A stretch of 19,722 bases of DNA from Nephromyces sp. MM_2019 (GCA_015657535.1 JADHZB010001838.1:125603-145324); one strand, 5' to 3'; shown: positions 1 through 11,078, numbered from the stretch's first letter. The notes: generated from the letters alone by a model not told the origin. A program made the numbers and translations.

Positions 1-990
1 ATAACAGTAAAGCTTTTGGTACGGTTAATAATGAAGAACTACCAATTGATGCGTTTAGTACGAAGCGATGCAAATACCGAATAACTTGTGATGTAAAAGC
101 ACCCCACCTGTAAGGCTTTCTAGTATCCACGGATAGTTTTCTTACTAATTCGATAATATTATGCCTTCGGGGAAGATTTTCCATGTTTTCTCACGTGATT
201 AGAGGCCTTATCACAGGCAAAATTAAATTGAGCGAAACAGTTAACATACCGCAGTATTTCCGCATTCACTCTGGTATGAATATATGGGAGATATAGCGCA
301 TCCATCCGAAGATCCAATTGCCAAATTTATACAAATATTTATATCCTAGTTGCTTTTAGAATAATCACGTAATATAAACGTTCAGGCGCAGTGGCAGAAA
401 CCTTTATGCTCTACGAAGGTACTGTGTATACGCTTACTATAGCTGCAGCATGCACTGTCGGGTTGCACATTTCTAGTATAGTTCTTCATTATTCCTAATG
501 CTAACTAGCATATTCTCTGCGGATGCTGCGTAATGAGCATGCCATACCGAGGTACCCTGCAGTTTCTTCCACTGTGTTTTTTGAAGGGTAGTGTCGTAGC
601 AAAGGCCAGAAATCATTACAGCTTTCAAGGTATTAAAGGTATTGATCACATCTGTGGCCATGGTGGCTAAGGTGACGTGATTATGGGACAAAGGTTTAAG
701 GTACTTGTACCTAAACGAAGGTTTCTACCTATTGTTTTCTCACCTGCAAAGCTTCAATGAGTACGCCATACACGTATGGCGTCAAAAGTGAACATTCGGA
801 TAATCTCAAAGAAAAATAGCTCTTTTACCGGTAAGTATCGAGATTTTTTCAGTTAACAACTCGTATGGTGGCATCCCTCCTTGATTGGTGTTGGGCGTAA
901 AGTGGTAGCACATTGAATTTCAAAGGAAAATACGATGAGCTGAAAACTTTTACTGTTTGCAACGTACTCTGATAGGATAATCACTGACCT
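1..990. other. Non-coding stretch left of the retroelement remnant
   Basis: I see no intact gene here. A 72-codon open frame on the - strand (473-691) contains a VWHAHYAASAENML segment that loosely recalls the WH..GH pattern of copia gag-pre-integrase domains. It runs opposite to the integrase-like fragment that starts at 991, so I do not call it. The stretch has no simple repeats and no tRNA-like fold that I can see. Confidence 0.4.
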
Positions 991-1920
991 ATGCCGTACT
1001 ATTTCGTCAGTGAAGCTGCGCTTCTACTAGAGAAAAAAGGTAGCTACAATTTATTTAGGGGCTGCAGTAATCTAAATAGTTACCGTCCGACAAAACCAGC
1101 AAGTAATGATACTGCGGAACAAATTCTCCGGGCCGTTAACATGAAAGCAAATCATGTAAATAATAGATTATAGCATCACAATGCGTCTCCTCATGTTGCG
1201 TAACGCACGATGTACTCCTTGTGATCCCCTCAAATTGTTTGGCATCGATAGATATAACCCGCACAAATTTTCCTGCTTAATTTACTTTTTGCTAGGCTTC
1301 GCTGATATGTCGTATTAGGGCCTTGAGAAAATGCTGAAGAAGCAGTGCGTAGCAGAGTGCAATTGTATTATTAACGCATAGACCAAGCTATGGATTTCGG
1401 AATTAAGCAGCTGGCGCGGCGCTGTCTACTTCAAAAATAAAATCATTTGCGTAATAGATACCTCGTAGATATCTTGTATCATTACTTAATATTAGTGACT
1501 ACCGAGCTGAGTAAATTCGCAGCAATGTTGGCAAGATTGGCAAGGATTGCAATCCCAAGAGTTTCATGAAGTCATTTTCTTGTAGCATAAGAAAATGATG
1601 CAGGTGACTTCAAACGATGCGCAAGCAGATATTAGCCAGAATAACGTTGAATGCATATTCCATCGATGCTGATCAGCGCAAGTTGTTGCTCTCAACCTTT
1701 GATGGAGGATTTTGCTGAATGTTGACCACCTGATTCCATATTTCCGCCTGCTAGCACCATGGATGGACGTTGAGCCAGCCATTTAATCCCAATTGGTATG
1801 CCTTATTTTGCAGCTTGAACTTGAGGGAGAAGCTATAGAATTGCATCTTCCATAAAGTAGCTATAGTGAAGTGTAACTTGAGCGGCCAGCCAGTCCGTGT
1901 AGATACAATTAAGCAATTGT
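991..1920 (+). mobile_element. Decayed Ty1/copia-type retroelement pol remnant (candidate)
   Basis: Several short pieces, in the order expected for a copia pol, lie on the + strand. Bases 991-1173 are open and read like the end of an integrase core: YFVSEAALLLEKKG resembles the D-E segment, NDTAEQ stands where NG.AER is usual, and AVNMKANHVNNRL stands where copia elements have AVN.A.Y..NR. Bases 1211-1315 continue in one frame with TP, then LKLFG (family: L.VFG), then LLGFADMSY (family: FLGYA..SK.Y). Near 1591 is NDAGDFKRC (family: DG...RYKAR), near 1763 MDVEPA (family: MDVK.AF), and at 1814-1852 LELEGEAIELHLP (family: L.EEIYM..P). Near 1893 is VRVDTIKQL (family: PR.WY..I...L). The frames are broken by TAG, TGA and TAA and by shifts, and spacing is shorter than in intact elements, so internal deletions are likely. 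Each match is weak; their shared order is the argument. It is not functional. Confidence 0.4.
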
Positions 1921-2080
1921 CGTACCAGTAATGCCAGCACATGAGGAACTATACTGTGAGAAAGCTTGCTACAAGCCATTTTATCTAGAAAATTTCTACA
2001 CAGAAAAAGTGAGCGCAAGACATACCCCCTGTAAGCGCATTTGAACAAGCAGTATAACTGGTGGACCGCTTGCAGGCATG

Positions 2081-2190
2081 TTTAGATCAGCATCCCGACA
2101 CGCTCAGATCAGCGTCCTGACGCGCTCAGATCGGCGTCCTGACGCTCTCAGATCGGCGTCCTGACGCTCTCAGATCAGCGTGTTATCTCG
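2081..2190. repeat. 22-bp tandem repeat, five copies
   Basis: Five head-to-tail copies of a 22-bp unit begin at 2081, 2103, 2125, 2147 and 2169. The core is CTCAGATCRGCGTCCTGACG. Copies 3 and 4 are identical, copy 2 differs by two bases, copy 1 is more diverged and copy 5 keeps only its first half. The array is more GC-rich than its surroundings. It sits between the pol-like scraps and the possible LTR edge, where some retroelements carry short tandem arrays. Confidence 0.9.
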
Positions 2191-2303
2191 TGAATTTCCT
2201 GTGCTACAGTTCGGAACACGTGCTATAGCCAGTCCATAAAAGTCTCCCTGTGTGCAATTCATGCCGTGTACCTTTCCTATAATATCATTTTGTACCTTGG
2301 GTC

Positions 2304-2439
2304 ACGGGAGGGGGAGTGCTGTCAGGTGGTACCGTAGCAGCGACAGCATCAAAAGTTCGCAACCGCACCCTGTTCTTGAATACACAGTTGTGTGTTTCCC
2401 ATGTATATATTTAACTTAGGGGTTGGAGGGTTTGTTACA
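2304..2439 (+). mobile_element. Possible polypurine tract and short LTR-like edge
   Basis: The purine run GGGAGGGGGAG (2306-2316) is followed at once by TGCTGTC. Copia-type elements often have a G-rich polypurine tract abutting an LTR that begins TG. A candidate right end ...GTTACA lies at 2439, giving about 123 bp, which is short. I see no target-site duplication and no second copy in the window, so this stays a weak candidate, supported mainly by its position downstream of the copia-like scraps. Confidence 0.18.
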
Positions 2440-5400
2440 CGGTTAGGTTCCCGTTTCATAACGTTTTAGGTCGCTACGGTTCCTTCAGATGAACCTCATG
2501 CTCTTGCCCAGAGCACTCTCAATTTTCCAGCTCACTTTTGTTGGCACAGCCTCCTGAATGATTCGAGCGTACAACCACAACAAGTACATTGAGTGTAAAA
2601 TGCAATTAATCCATGCCAAAGCGCGTTGTTTTGACTGACTGAAGAGACTTGTTCTACTTTTTACTCAGAATTGTTGCATACCATCCCCCCCGATTGTTCT
2701 TAAAGAAATAAAACTAAAGAAGCGTTTATCCCCATTTTTTGTTACGATTTTTGTAATTTGTAGGGAAATTACTCCGAAAAGGTTTATTTTTTGCCGTTTT
2801 CCGTTGTTTGCTCGCTCGCGACACCCGCTTCCTTCATATCTATCTCAAACAGTGAACCAGATCTGTAACAAAAAATAGTTTTCCTTAGCTGCCACAAGCA
2901 AGCAGAGCATTGGTAAGATCCTCTCAAATTTTGTTCAGCATCTTTCTGGCCAGGGAGCTGTAGTTTCCAACCAGTGTGGACGGATAAAAATCTGATAAGC
3001 GCTTTTTCATCTCCAACAAGTGCTGACAGAAAAAATAGCAAATGCGCATTTGTTCATCTCCAGTCAGCATATATAGGAGAAAAACGGATACGCACCTTAT
3101 TTTGAGTCAATGCTGACAGCCAGGAACGACGTGCGCCAAATCATTAGCAAAAGAAGCACCCAAAACTGGGACCTAATTATCGGCTTTTCATCATGTAGCG
3201 GTCATATAAATTCCCCTCCGCCCGCTGTATGGCTTTAGGCAAGTAAGTCTTTTTGCACAGAATAGTGCACGGTATACCTTCCTCGCGGGAATACATTCAT
3301 GCTGTAGATATAAAGACGTAGAAAAGCATGGAGTAGACGCTCTCGCAGCGTCCTTTTGACTGTGCCAGTGATTACTTCAGGCTGTTTATTAGTTTCTTGC
3401 TAAATAGGAAGGCTTGCAGCGTATGTAGAAAGTCGAAAGGCATGGTATGCGTTGGCCTACGACTTACTTGGGAAGTTTACTTGACATGATTTTTCCAAAA
3501 TTTTGTCCGAGTTTTCGCGCACAGCGTAACTCGGTATGATTGTTGGGTTTTGGGTGTTTTTGGCGTCGAATTTATATGCACAGCGTGGTATTACAATCAT
3601 CAGGTTGCAAAAGAGAATCATGCACTGTGCCATATATCAATAATTTTAGAGCAAGTATTAAACTTAATAATGTTTATACTCTGTAAAAGCTTGCTGAATC
3701 TGGCTGGCTTAACTTGTTTAACAGGTCTTAACCTGCGTAGCAAACAGCGCATCTTTTCAAAACAGCGTACGACGAATGAAGTATAGAATCATGATTTTTT
3801 GTATATTCTTTTAAAATAATGTACTCTAGGTTTAAAACTACTGAAAATTGAATTCAAGGCGATTCGTATCGAAAGACAATGTGCTTGAAGCTTCCCACTC
3901 TTTTGATCCCTCTCTATTTTGCTACAGAGTATGTTGTGTATATTCCGAGAAGATACGCGTATATGCGTGCAGTACTAAAATGATGTGTGTGTTTTGCAAT
4001 TATTCAATAAGGACCTTGCACTGTCAATTAATGCTAGAGAGTATGACTTTCTTTAGATTCGTAGGCTGGTAGAGAATATATTTTGCCCAAACGAGGAATT
4101 GGAATGCAACTTATAGTTGAAATTGCGTTTTAGTTTTTTTCAACTGTGAAATAGCGGCTTTAAATTGATATTTCACTTACCCGCCCCGCTGTGATTAGTA
4201 CTATTTCAGAAAATTCTTAATTTTGTACGGTCTCTGCTGAAATTGGTTTCATTTTGCGATGTGTGTGAGATTTAGTATATATTGAGTGCTAGGAAATTTG
4301 GTCTTTTCCTCAGTGCGTGTCTTTCGAGAAATTTTAAGCTTTAATCAGATTTTGGCAGCTGCATTTGATTGTATAAACCGGTTTTCCCTTGTACGACAAG
4401 TTGAAGAGTATCCTACTCTTGTTCTTGCGCTAGTCTTATTGAAAATACAGCGACGTCTATAGTAATTACAAGTTCCCTTATGTTTTTGGGAAAAGTTTTC
4501 CTGCACTTTATTTTTTGTACGAAAATCATAGCCCGTTACAGCCTATTTAATTTGGTTTTCAAGAGACTTTCATGATTTTTGATGTCTTAGTCTACTGGTA
4601 GGAAATCCGTTGCATGCTTAATTCTTTACCTTCACGCAGCATCATATCGTTAATGCGTTTACAGCCCCATTAGTAACAAGCTGACGGATTTCGTGTGTTT
4701 GTTAGAGGAAAATTTTGCATTTTATGCCGCATAATGCAGATTTTTTGTTGTTTTGAGCAACTTTTAAGCTGCTGTAACTACAAAAATAGATGATTTTTCG
4801 GTCCGTCAGCCGTAGTGCTGCGTGTAGTTTGTAGATTGGAAATCTACAAACTAGAGTCCTTCTCTTGCTGAGAGAGGAATGGCTATTGTTTAATTCTGCC
4901 TTGAAATAAGGTAGATGATTGAAACCCTTGTTATGATGCTAGATACTACAAGGTACTGTATGGTTAGCTGTTTTTATTCCCGGTTGCTTGTGTTCCCATT
5001 TTCGAGTGGAATATCATTTTCTTTGTCTTCACTTTGTAAAATTCTATTATTTTCCGGCATGCTATCATCCCTCTTTGCTCCTCATTTTTGGTGATATTTT
5101 CTGCCAAAGAAAATCTTCTGCCTCTTGAAGATTTTTACTTGAAGTTTCGTTTAAATAAATGATTTTTCGCTCTCCGCTGGGTATGAAATTTTTGTAGCAT
5201 TCACTTGAATAAGCGTGCTAGTGGAGGATGAAAGCTTATTCTGAACGTATTCAGCGCAGTTATATAGTACTAGGCATATAAGCACAAAAATATCTTCTGC
5301 ACATACGTGTAGAATAGAAATTTGATGAAATAAAAAGACTTTTGTCATTCAGTTCTTTCAGATTTGCCCACAAGATTAGAAGTCTAATAAAATTCATGTT

Positions 5401-6719
5401 TTTTGTTGATTTTTATAACTTTTCACGTGCGTGATTTATGATGGAAAGCTTTAAAATGAGCTTAGGCATCAAATTTGTTCCCACATTGCTCATGTTGGAT
5501 TGATGTAGTTCAAAGTCAGTGAAAATATGAAAGAACGCTTGTGGTTCATTCCTAATGAAGGAAATTTTTTTTCGTTGAAATAGCAGGTTAATTGATTTTT
5601 CACGGGGCATTTTTTCCTTGAAGATGATACTTTGGGGTTTTTCTTCCTCAAAAAATGTATTTCATATAATTCAGTGCAGTGTTTTGTGGCTGTCTAGAGT
5701 TTTATGTGCTAAAAACGCCGGTTTATGTGTTGTACTGACATCTTGCGGTTGATTATTGTGCTGAATAGGAAGGTGAAAAAGATCTTGATTTCTTGGATTT
5801 GTAATGGTTTTTAGAATTTTGAGAAGCTACGACGCTGCAGGCATGATTTTTATTTGGCGCTTTCCGCTGCTTCCTTAGTTTTGGCTGCGAATTATAACTG
5901 GTTCAAGAAAAGTAACCTAAAAATTCATCAAAAGTATCAAAAATCTTAAAAATTTTCAAAATAATGGTTATTATCTAGTTTTTGCTAAAGTAATTTTGAT
6001 TTATAGTATTAGAATTAGCCTTACCAGAAAATTTCCATCATTAAAGATCTATTTGTAATGGTATTGCTGAAATGCAGGTGTTTCTTGATGGGGAGCTCAT
6101 GCTATTATTCTAAAGCGAAATCGTGCATACATTTTCCAAACTTAAGTTTTACGGCCGGAATAGAAGGAATAACTTCTACCTGGTATAATGTTAGAGATTA
6201 GCCGTAACCCGGGGAGAGGAATCAAAGTAGATGGAATTTGACGAGCAATGTCTTCTAGTAGTTCTTTGATAAAAATTTTCAGCTGCTACTATTTCGTTGA
6301 AAAATATTCGCGGAATTTCGGTTTCTGAGTTGCTCCTTTCTTGGATTTGGTTATTTTTGTCGACAGCTTCTTCGTTAGCTTCAACTTGCGGTCTAGCGCA
6401 AAATATACTATTAAAGAGCATAAAAAAACACACATTTTGTCTTCAAAGAACGACTGAAAAAAATAAAAGTAATCTGGAAGCCTATTTATGAGAGGGATAG
6501 TTTAAACGAAATATCCGTTTATGATCCTAAATTTCCAAACACCTGCTGGCGCTTCGATGAAGATCTTCGACTTCAGTAATTTTTTAGCCGTTTGTATATG
6601 TGTTTTCTTATATCAACCGTTTTCTTAAGTTATACCTTTTTAAGCGACCAGCGATTCCTTGGGAACAGTAGAAAATCTAGCAGGCAAGCTGGTATCTTGC
6701 ATTATCTCGGCGCGGCAAC
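2440..6719. other. AT-rich stretch without a recognised gene
   Basis: Frames here are short and broken on both strands, and none matches a family I know. Points of note are a diverged duplication around 3000-3080 (two copies of a GCGC...TTCATCTCCA segment), a perfect hairpin at 4825-4853, and a 76-codon ATG frame on the - strand (6191-6421). (TG)n/(CA)n tracts are almost absent, unlike the right half of the window. The last 300 bases would include the promoter of the Yippee-like gene. Confidence 0.5.
4825..4853. other. Perfect 13-bp hairpin with a 3-nt loop
   Basis: TAGTTTGTAGATT (4825-4837) and AATCTACAAACTA (4841-4853) are exact reverse complements separated by GGA. Flanking bases do not extend the stem. 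No gene was recognised within a kilobase, so the role is unknown: it could be a structured RNA element, a small mobile-element end or chance. Confidence 0.85.
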
Positions 6720-7412
6720 ATGGGGCGGGTCTGGCTGAAGTGGTTTTGTGAGGACAAATCAGTTTATGAATGCAAGCATTGTGGTGCACACTTGACTTCT
6801 CATAAACTATTGAAGGAGGAAACTTACATTAGTAGAAGAGCTATTAAAGTTTTCAAGTCAGTTATAGCCCTATTGAGCTATTTTTGAGAAAATGTCGATA
6901 TACTTAGTTGCTTTTATCTTATGTGCTTATGCGTTGCTGGTATAGGTTTTGGCTAGAAAGTTGGACGATTTTTGTGTAAACGGTATCTTTTTTTTTCTGT
7001 TTTGAAAGCTACAAATGAATGCACACACACTCTATCTGCTTTGTTCTAGCCACACTGCAATCAGCTCGCAAAGAATAATTCTCGCTTCTCGCACGATTGC
7101 GTTCATGTTTTTATGAAAAAAACTTGTTTCTTTGAAAAATTATCCAGGAAGCAAATCTTCCCTTTCCAATTTTGTTTTTACAGGAGAGTCGTAAACTACA
7201 ACTATCTTAGCGAGAAGAGACAAACTCTTTTCACGGGGGTTTTTGTGCTCGCACACATTTCTTGCGTAAGTTGCGGAAGGTATTTAGGCTTCCAGTACAA
7301 AAAGGCTGAAAAAAGCCACAATAGAGATAAAATAGGAGATTTTGTGTTATTGGATAGCGCCTTACTCTTTAGAGACGCAACCGGTGAAATTGCAAAAAAG
7401 GAAGGAGTGTAG
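6720..7412 (+). CDS. Yippee-like zinc-binding protein, two exons, 121 aa
   Basis: CDS is join(6720-6856, 7184-7412). The intron (327 nt) begins GTCAGT and ends TTTTTACAG; it splits the Lys46 codon as AA|G and the frame closes on TAG. Yippee proteins are small (about 100-125 aa) single-domain folds that bind one zinc through two CXXC pairs. Here C18-KH-C21 and C73-VS-C76 form the pairs. The published Yippee spacing is met at several points: VVN at 48-50, G64 thirteen residues after N50, C73 eight after G64, then C-X2-C-X4-G-F-X-Y (GWXY in most members) and K95 ten residues after Y84. The ATG gives MGRVWLKWFC, similar in length to other Yippee N-termini. The stretch between CXXC pairs is one residue shorter than usual and the SK.F.G loop is not conserved, so this member is diverged. 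Yippee domains resemble those of cereblon and Mis18, and members are linked to nucleus, centrosome and cell cycle. No neighbour suggests a specific role. Confidence 0.88.
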
Positions 7413-10400
7413 AGAATGAGAGAGGCGGCATCGCACTATTTTTTCATTAATAGGTCAGCTAATTTTTGAGTTTAATAATGTAAATTCCTCATTTTTATAA
7501 AGTAGTTTAGGGTAAGTATTTCAATGAAGCCTGTATCACTCAGGAAGCATGACTATAAAGGTGTGCTGTACAGCTTTCCCCCATAAGATTTGGAGATTAG
7601 GGAGAAACGGGAGCCCCCCTCTTACTTGTAAGCAGACTTATATAGGAGGGGGCCTCTTGTCTCGCTCATGATTTTTGAGCATAATTGCGCATACTATCTA
7701 AGCAGGGCTAGTGCTTTTAAGCTTGAGATGCTTACCGTAACTACCACGCTTTCAAATTCAGAATATAAGAGTATAAATTTGCGCTTGATGGCCTTATTTT
7801 ATTCTGTTAAGATGCCAGAGTATGTGAAGTTTCGTTATTTGTTTTCTCTTACCCTCTGCTTAAGTATTGCTAAAGAATGGCATGTGAGCCATTCAAAAAT
7901 GCAAATTCCATACTAAAGCAAAATAGGAGTAATAGTACATGTCCAACACTACAAATACGAAGAATAGAATATTCAACTTCGTTAAAATTGCCTTTTTTGC
8001 TTTGCCCTCCCCTTCACTTCCAATCAAAGAAATTCATATGATTTTGCTTTACTTTAGATTTTCTTAACCTAAAAATTTTGCCTTCATTCGCTCATACTCG
8101 CTGCGGCTTGCGCGATTTCTGCTTGGCAGGTAAATGCGATAGAGCAGGCACAAATTGACCTGTTTCTGTACCTGAATTTTGGGCGCGCGAAATAAAAAAT
8201 TCCGCGGTGCCCTGTGCCTGCAGTGATCCATTGCGATGTAACATTTTTGAAAAATTGTTGATGGGAAAATTCCGATATATCTGGCGCTTTCTACATCATC
8301 TCAAAAACTGGCCTTTTTGATATACTTTTTTTTGGGTTGCTTCGGCGGGGACAGCTGTATGCCTAGAGTGCAAGGCTAACTTAAGCATAGTTCTTTGCAT
8401 ACAAGCTTGGAGACACAAAAGAATCCATAGCGCAGAAAATATTGCCATTTTACATCGAAAATGAGAGCATCTACCAGGCGTTCGTATTTCAAACTCTATG
8501 CCTCATTTGCTGTTGTGTATACATCCTAGTTTTGGATATATACTTATTACGGTACGATAGTGTGACGCAACACGGGTAAAACTCGTAAAAGCGAATAAAA
8601 GTGTACTGCGCGCGAGTAGACGTCAATGCTAATAACATTGGTTTATGGGTGGGGTTATAATACACACCAGGAGGAACACACAGTGTGTCCCGGTGGTTTG
8701 GGAGAAAGAGGTGTGGTGCTGATTCAAAAATTTGGGTTAAGGTAAGAAAAATCTTGAGCTGGTCCGCAGTCGCTAAAAATAGTGGGAAACAAGGGGCAAC
8801 CAGCATGAATAAGCTTGTTTTTCACATCGATTATTGGTGCCTTGTGCTTCAAAAACATTTCTGCATGCTTTATAAAACACTGGATTATTAGCGACTGGAA
8901 TTGTTTATTCTAGTGCGTGATTCATTTTATCATTGTTTTTGCTACTAAAGTCCCTCGAAACAGGAGTGGAAAAGAGCAAATAAGAAGGCTAAACTACTTC
9001 ATGAGCTAGGTTATAGGGTTACCTCAGCTTGCCCTCGCCTTTTTGAAATCCTTGGCCTAATTTACTATTTGCAGCTTATTCCATATAAAAAATGGGAAAT
9101 CTACTTTATGATTTGCCTTTTTTGAGCATTTTCGATAGGATTTTCAAAGAGCTTGCAATATTAAAAATACCGATACTCGCGTCCAGTACTATATTTCAAT
9201 AAGACTAGGAAAATTAGAATATTTACAGGTTGCGATTTTTTCAAAAAAAGGTGGCAATGAGTGCTTTTTGTTTCGAGTAAATTATGGGGAATTGCTATGA
9301 AAGCGGCCTTTCCAAAAGTTATAGCAAGGCATAAGATGTAGCAGCGAAAAACTTGTAGTCCCAGCAGAGGTCGTCCCCTTGAGTTTAAGCTGGAGGATGC
9401 CCTGTTTTAGTATACTGACAGTGGAAGCTGCCCATCGCCTTAGACTCCTATAGCAAATTTGGTATGGCCGCTTCTAGAGCAGTGTTTTTGCTATGCGAGT
9501 ACTTTGAAATCGGCGATTCCTTATTTATTTTACCAAAAAAATGCTTTAAAGATTGCTTGTAACTAGGGGTAGTGCCATGAAAATTTGCTTATGGGAAACT
9601 GCCATTTAGTGTCCATCAATCAGTAGCTTTGGCCGCACTAGAGCCATTGGGGAAAAATTAAGTCTTTGGCCGACTTACTCATTTGTTGTACCAAGTCATC
9701 AACTTGCTAGGAAACTGCAGAATTCACACAGCTCACACGGCGTAACCCGGTAGATGTCAAAACCAAAGAAATCGACTGGTTTCACGGAATTCTGTAGGCT
9801 TTGAGATGATTGTCGTGGATGAGCGGTAACTGAAGTTCGCGCCACCCAGGGGCTTGAAGAAGCGCGAATTTCATTAAAATGAGGTAAAATGGTGTGGTAG
9901 TACCACTACTAGAAGTTTTAAGATTCTGCTTGCATCACTCCACTAGCTAATGATATCACCGAAATAGTGTGAATACTTTTTTATTTACTGTACAAGTAGG
10001 AGAGTCACAGAACAGAAAAACCGCCTGCAGTTGAAGACAAACCGCCTGCAGCCACGAAGCAAACTTCATAAAAAGAAAAACAATATTTCTGGTGAGTGGA
10101 ATAAAGTTCTCAGTTATCTTATGGCTGTCACTAGAGCGTATTTTAAGGACAAGACCTTCATCAAAAAGTGTAAATCTTCAAAAAAACCATGAAACAGCCA
10201 GAGGAATAATCAAAAAAAAGGACGAAAATTCTTGCATCAAGGTAATCGCGTTGAGCAAAACGTGTAAAGGCTACGTATATCCGCCTCATCAGCGGTACAA
10301 CCTGATGGACAGGGACAATGAATTAAATGAAACAGGCTTTATCGTTCCAATGGGCAGACAGAACAAAAAATTCTTCTTCAAGCTGCAGCAACACGTGCTT

Positions 10401-10698
10401 TCAGCAAAAGAATAGTTTAATTGGAGAGTAACTTGATGTCTTCAACCCGTTTTTAGTGCATGCTAGTTGCCTCAGAATATTTCTCACGTAAGGCTATTAA
10501 AAAATAATGCATTTTATACTCATAAGTGGGGAAAATGCGTCTTTTTTTAAACGAAATTACAGCCATTGATTAACAAAGCAATCGCTTTTTGATAATCTTT
10601 GACAGAACCTTGCAATCTTATTCCTCATAATTCTCATGAGGAATATATAGGTATTCAACTACCTTAGTTTTCGGTCTAAGTAATGATTGTAATATCAG
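7413..10698. other. Anonymous stretch between the Yippee-like gene and the TyrRS 3' side
   Basis: No family was recognised. A G/C-run pair (about 7610-7655, GAGCCCCCCTC and GAGGGGGCCTC) could form an imperfect stem some 200 bp after the Yippee stop. A GC-richer patch near 8090-8230 contains a 55-codon basic frame on the - strand (8064-8231). Near 10018-10051 a 13-bp direct repeat AAACCGCCTGCAG occurs twice with 21-bp spacing. Next to it are overlapping lysine-rich frames on the + strand up to 10415. None shows a domain or a convincing start, so they are not called. An inverted repeat TATTCCTCAT/ATGAGGAATA (7-nt loop) lies at 10619-10645. Confidence 0.45.
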
Positions 10699-10716
10699 CA
10701 CGTGGGGATTCACGTG
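10699..10716. promoter_or_regulatory. Paired CACGTG (E-box/G-box type) palindromes
   Basis: Two exact CACGTG hexamers lie at 10699-10704 and 10711-10716, separated by GGGATT. CACGTG is the classic bHLH/bZIP core in animals, fungi and plants. It is palindromic and isolated copies occur elsewhere in the window by chance, so only the close pairing is unusual. The site is about 360 bp beyond the TyrRS stop, not at a known promoter. Function is not shown. Confidence 0.25.
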
Positions 10717-10739
10717 TCTTGAGAAGCAAAAATGTGTAT

Positions 10740-11078
10740 TATATCAGTTGCTTAAGCGGATGGGGGTTAACCCAATAGAAGAATCCAAAAACCCCCCGTT
10801 GAGAGCAGGGGTTAACATTTTTAGGTGAAGACACACAAGAAAATAAACGCATTTAGCCACACACAAAAATGCTGAAGCACGCAAAAATATAACAGGCGAA
10901 GTGATAGAATCACAAATGTTCCCGTAAACATGAGAAGAAGAGGATTTATACTTCATGCCATGAAAAAAAAACATACATACCGACACACACACATACACTA
11001 ATGTCAAAGTAAATTCGGATAGCTGAACTTAATTACAAAATATCATACATACAAAGTAGCGCCAGTTTTTGGCCTGAA
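10740..11078. other. TyrRS 3' flank; start of the CA/TG-rich region
   Basis: This stretch holds the probable 3' untranslated region of the - strand TyrRS gene and downstream sequence. It contains the palindromic GGGTTAACCC near 10765 and a second GGGGTTAAC near 10810. From about 10830 onward short ACACACAC tracts begin and then persist to the end of the window. No coding potential is apparent. Confidence 0.4.

Noticed and set aside
473..691. 72-codon frame on the - strand with a WHAHYAASAENML segment resembling gag-pre-integrase
   Set aside because: It is opposite in orientation to the copia-like scraps that follow and lacks the downstream CXXC..GK pattern; the resemblance is too short.
2784..3041. 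85-codon frame on the - strand
   Set aside because: No ATG at its start, no recognised motif, and it overlaps a diverged local duplication; chance frame.
3229..3242. ATG GCT TTA GGC AA followed by a consensus donor GTAAGT, a possible first exon (MALGK) as in ribosomal protein eS1
   Set aside because: No downstream exon with the eS1 sequence (for example the WYD..AP region) could be found in the following kilobases.
6297..6491. Frame with a hydrophobic start and Lys/Asn-rich tail, like an organelle-targeting leader
   Set aside because: It begins with TTG, not ATG, stops after 64 codons and has no downstream exon to target.
8064..8231. 55-codon basic frame on the - strand, ending SRSEYERMKAKFLG, in a GC-richer patch
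   Set aside because: Protein-like composition, but no recognised domain, no supporting splice sites and short length.
10020..10415. Overlapping lysine-rich frames on the + strand, including one of 107 codons starting at GTG and a second shifted frame containing MAVTRAYFKDKTF
   Set aside because: Neither frame matches a family, the longer one has no ATG start, and a 43-nt intron needed to join exon-like parts would be far shorter than the others here.
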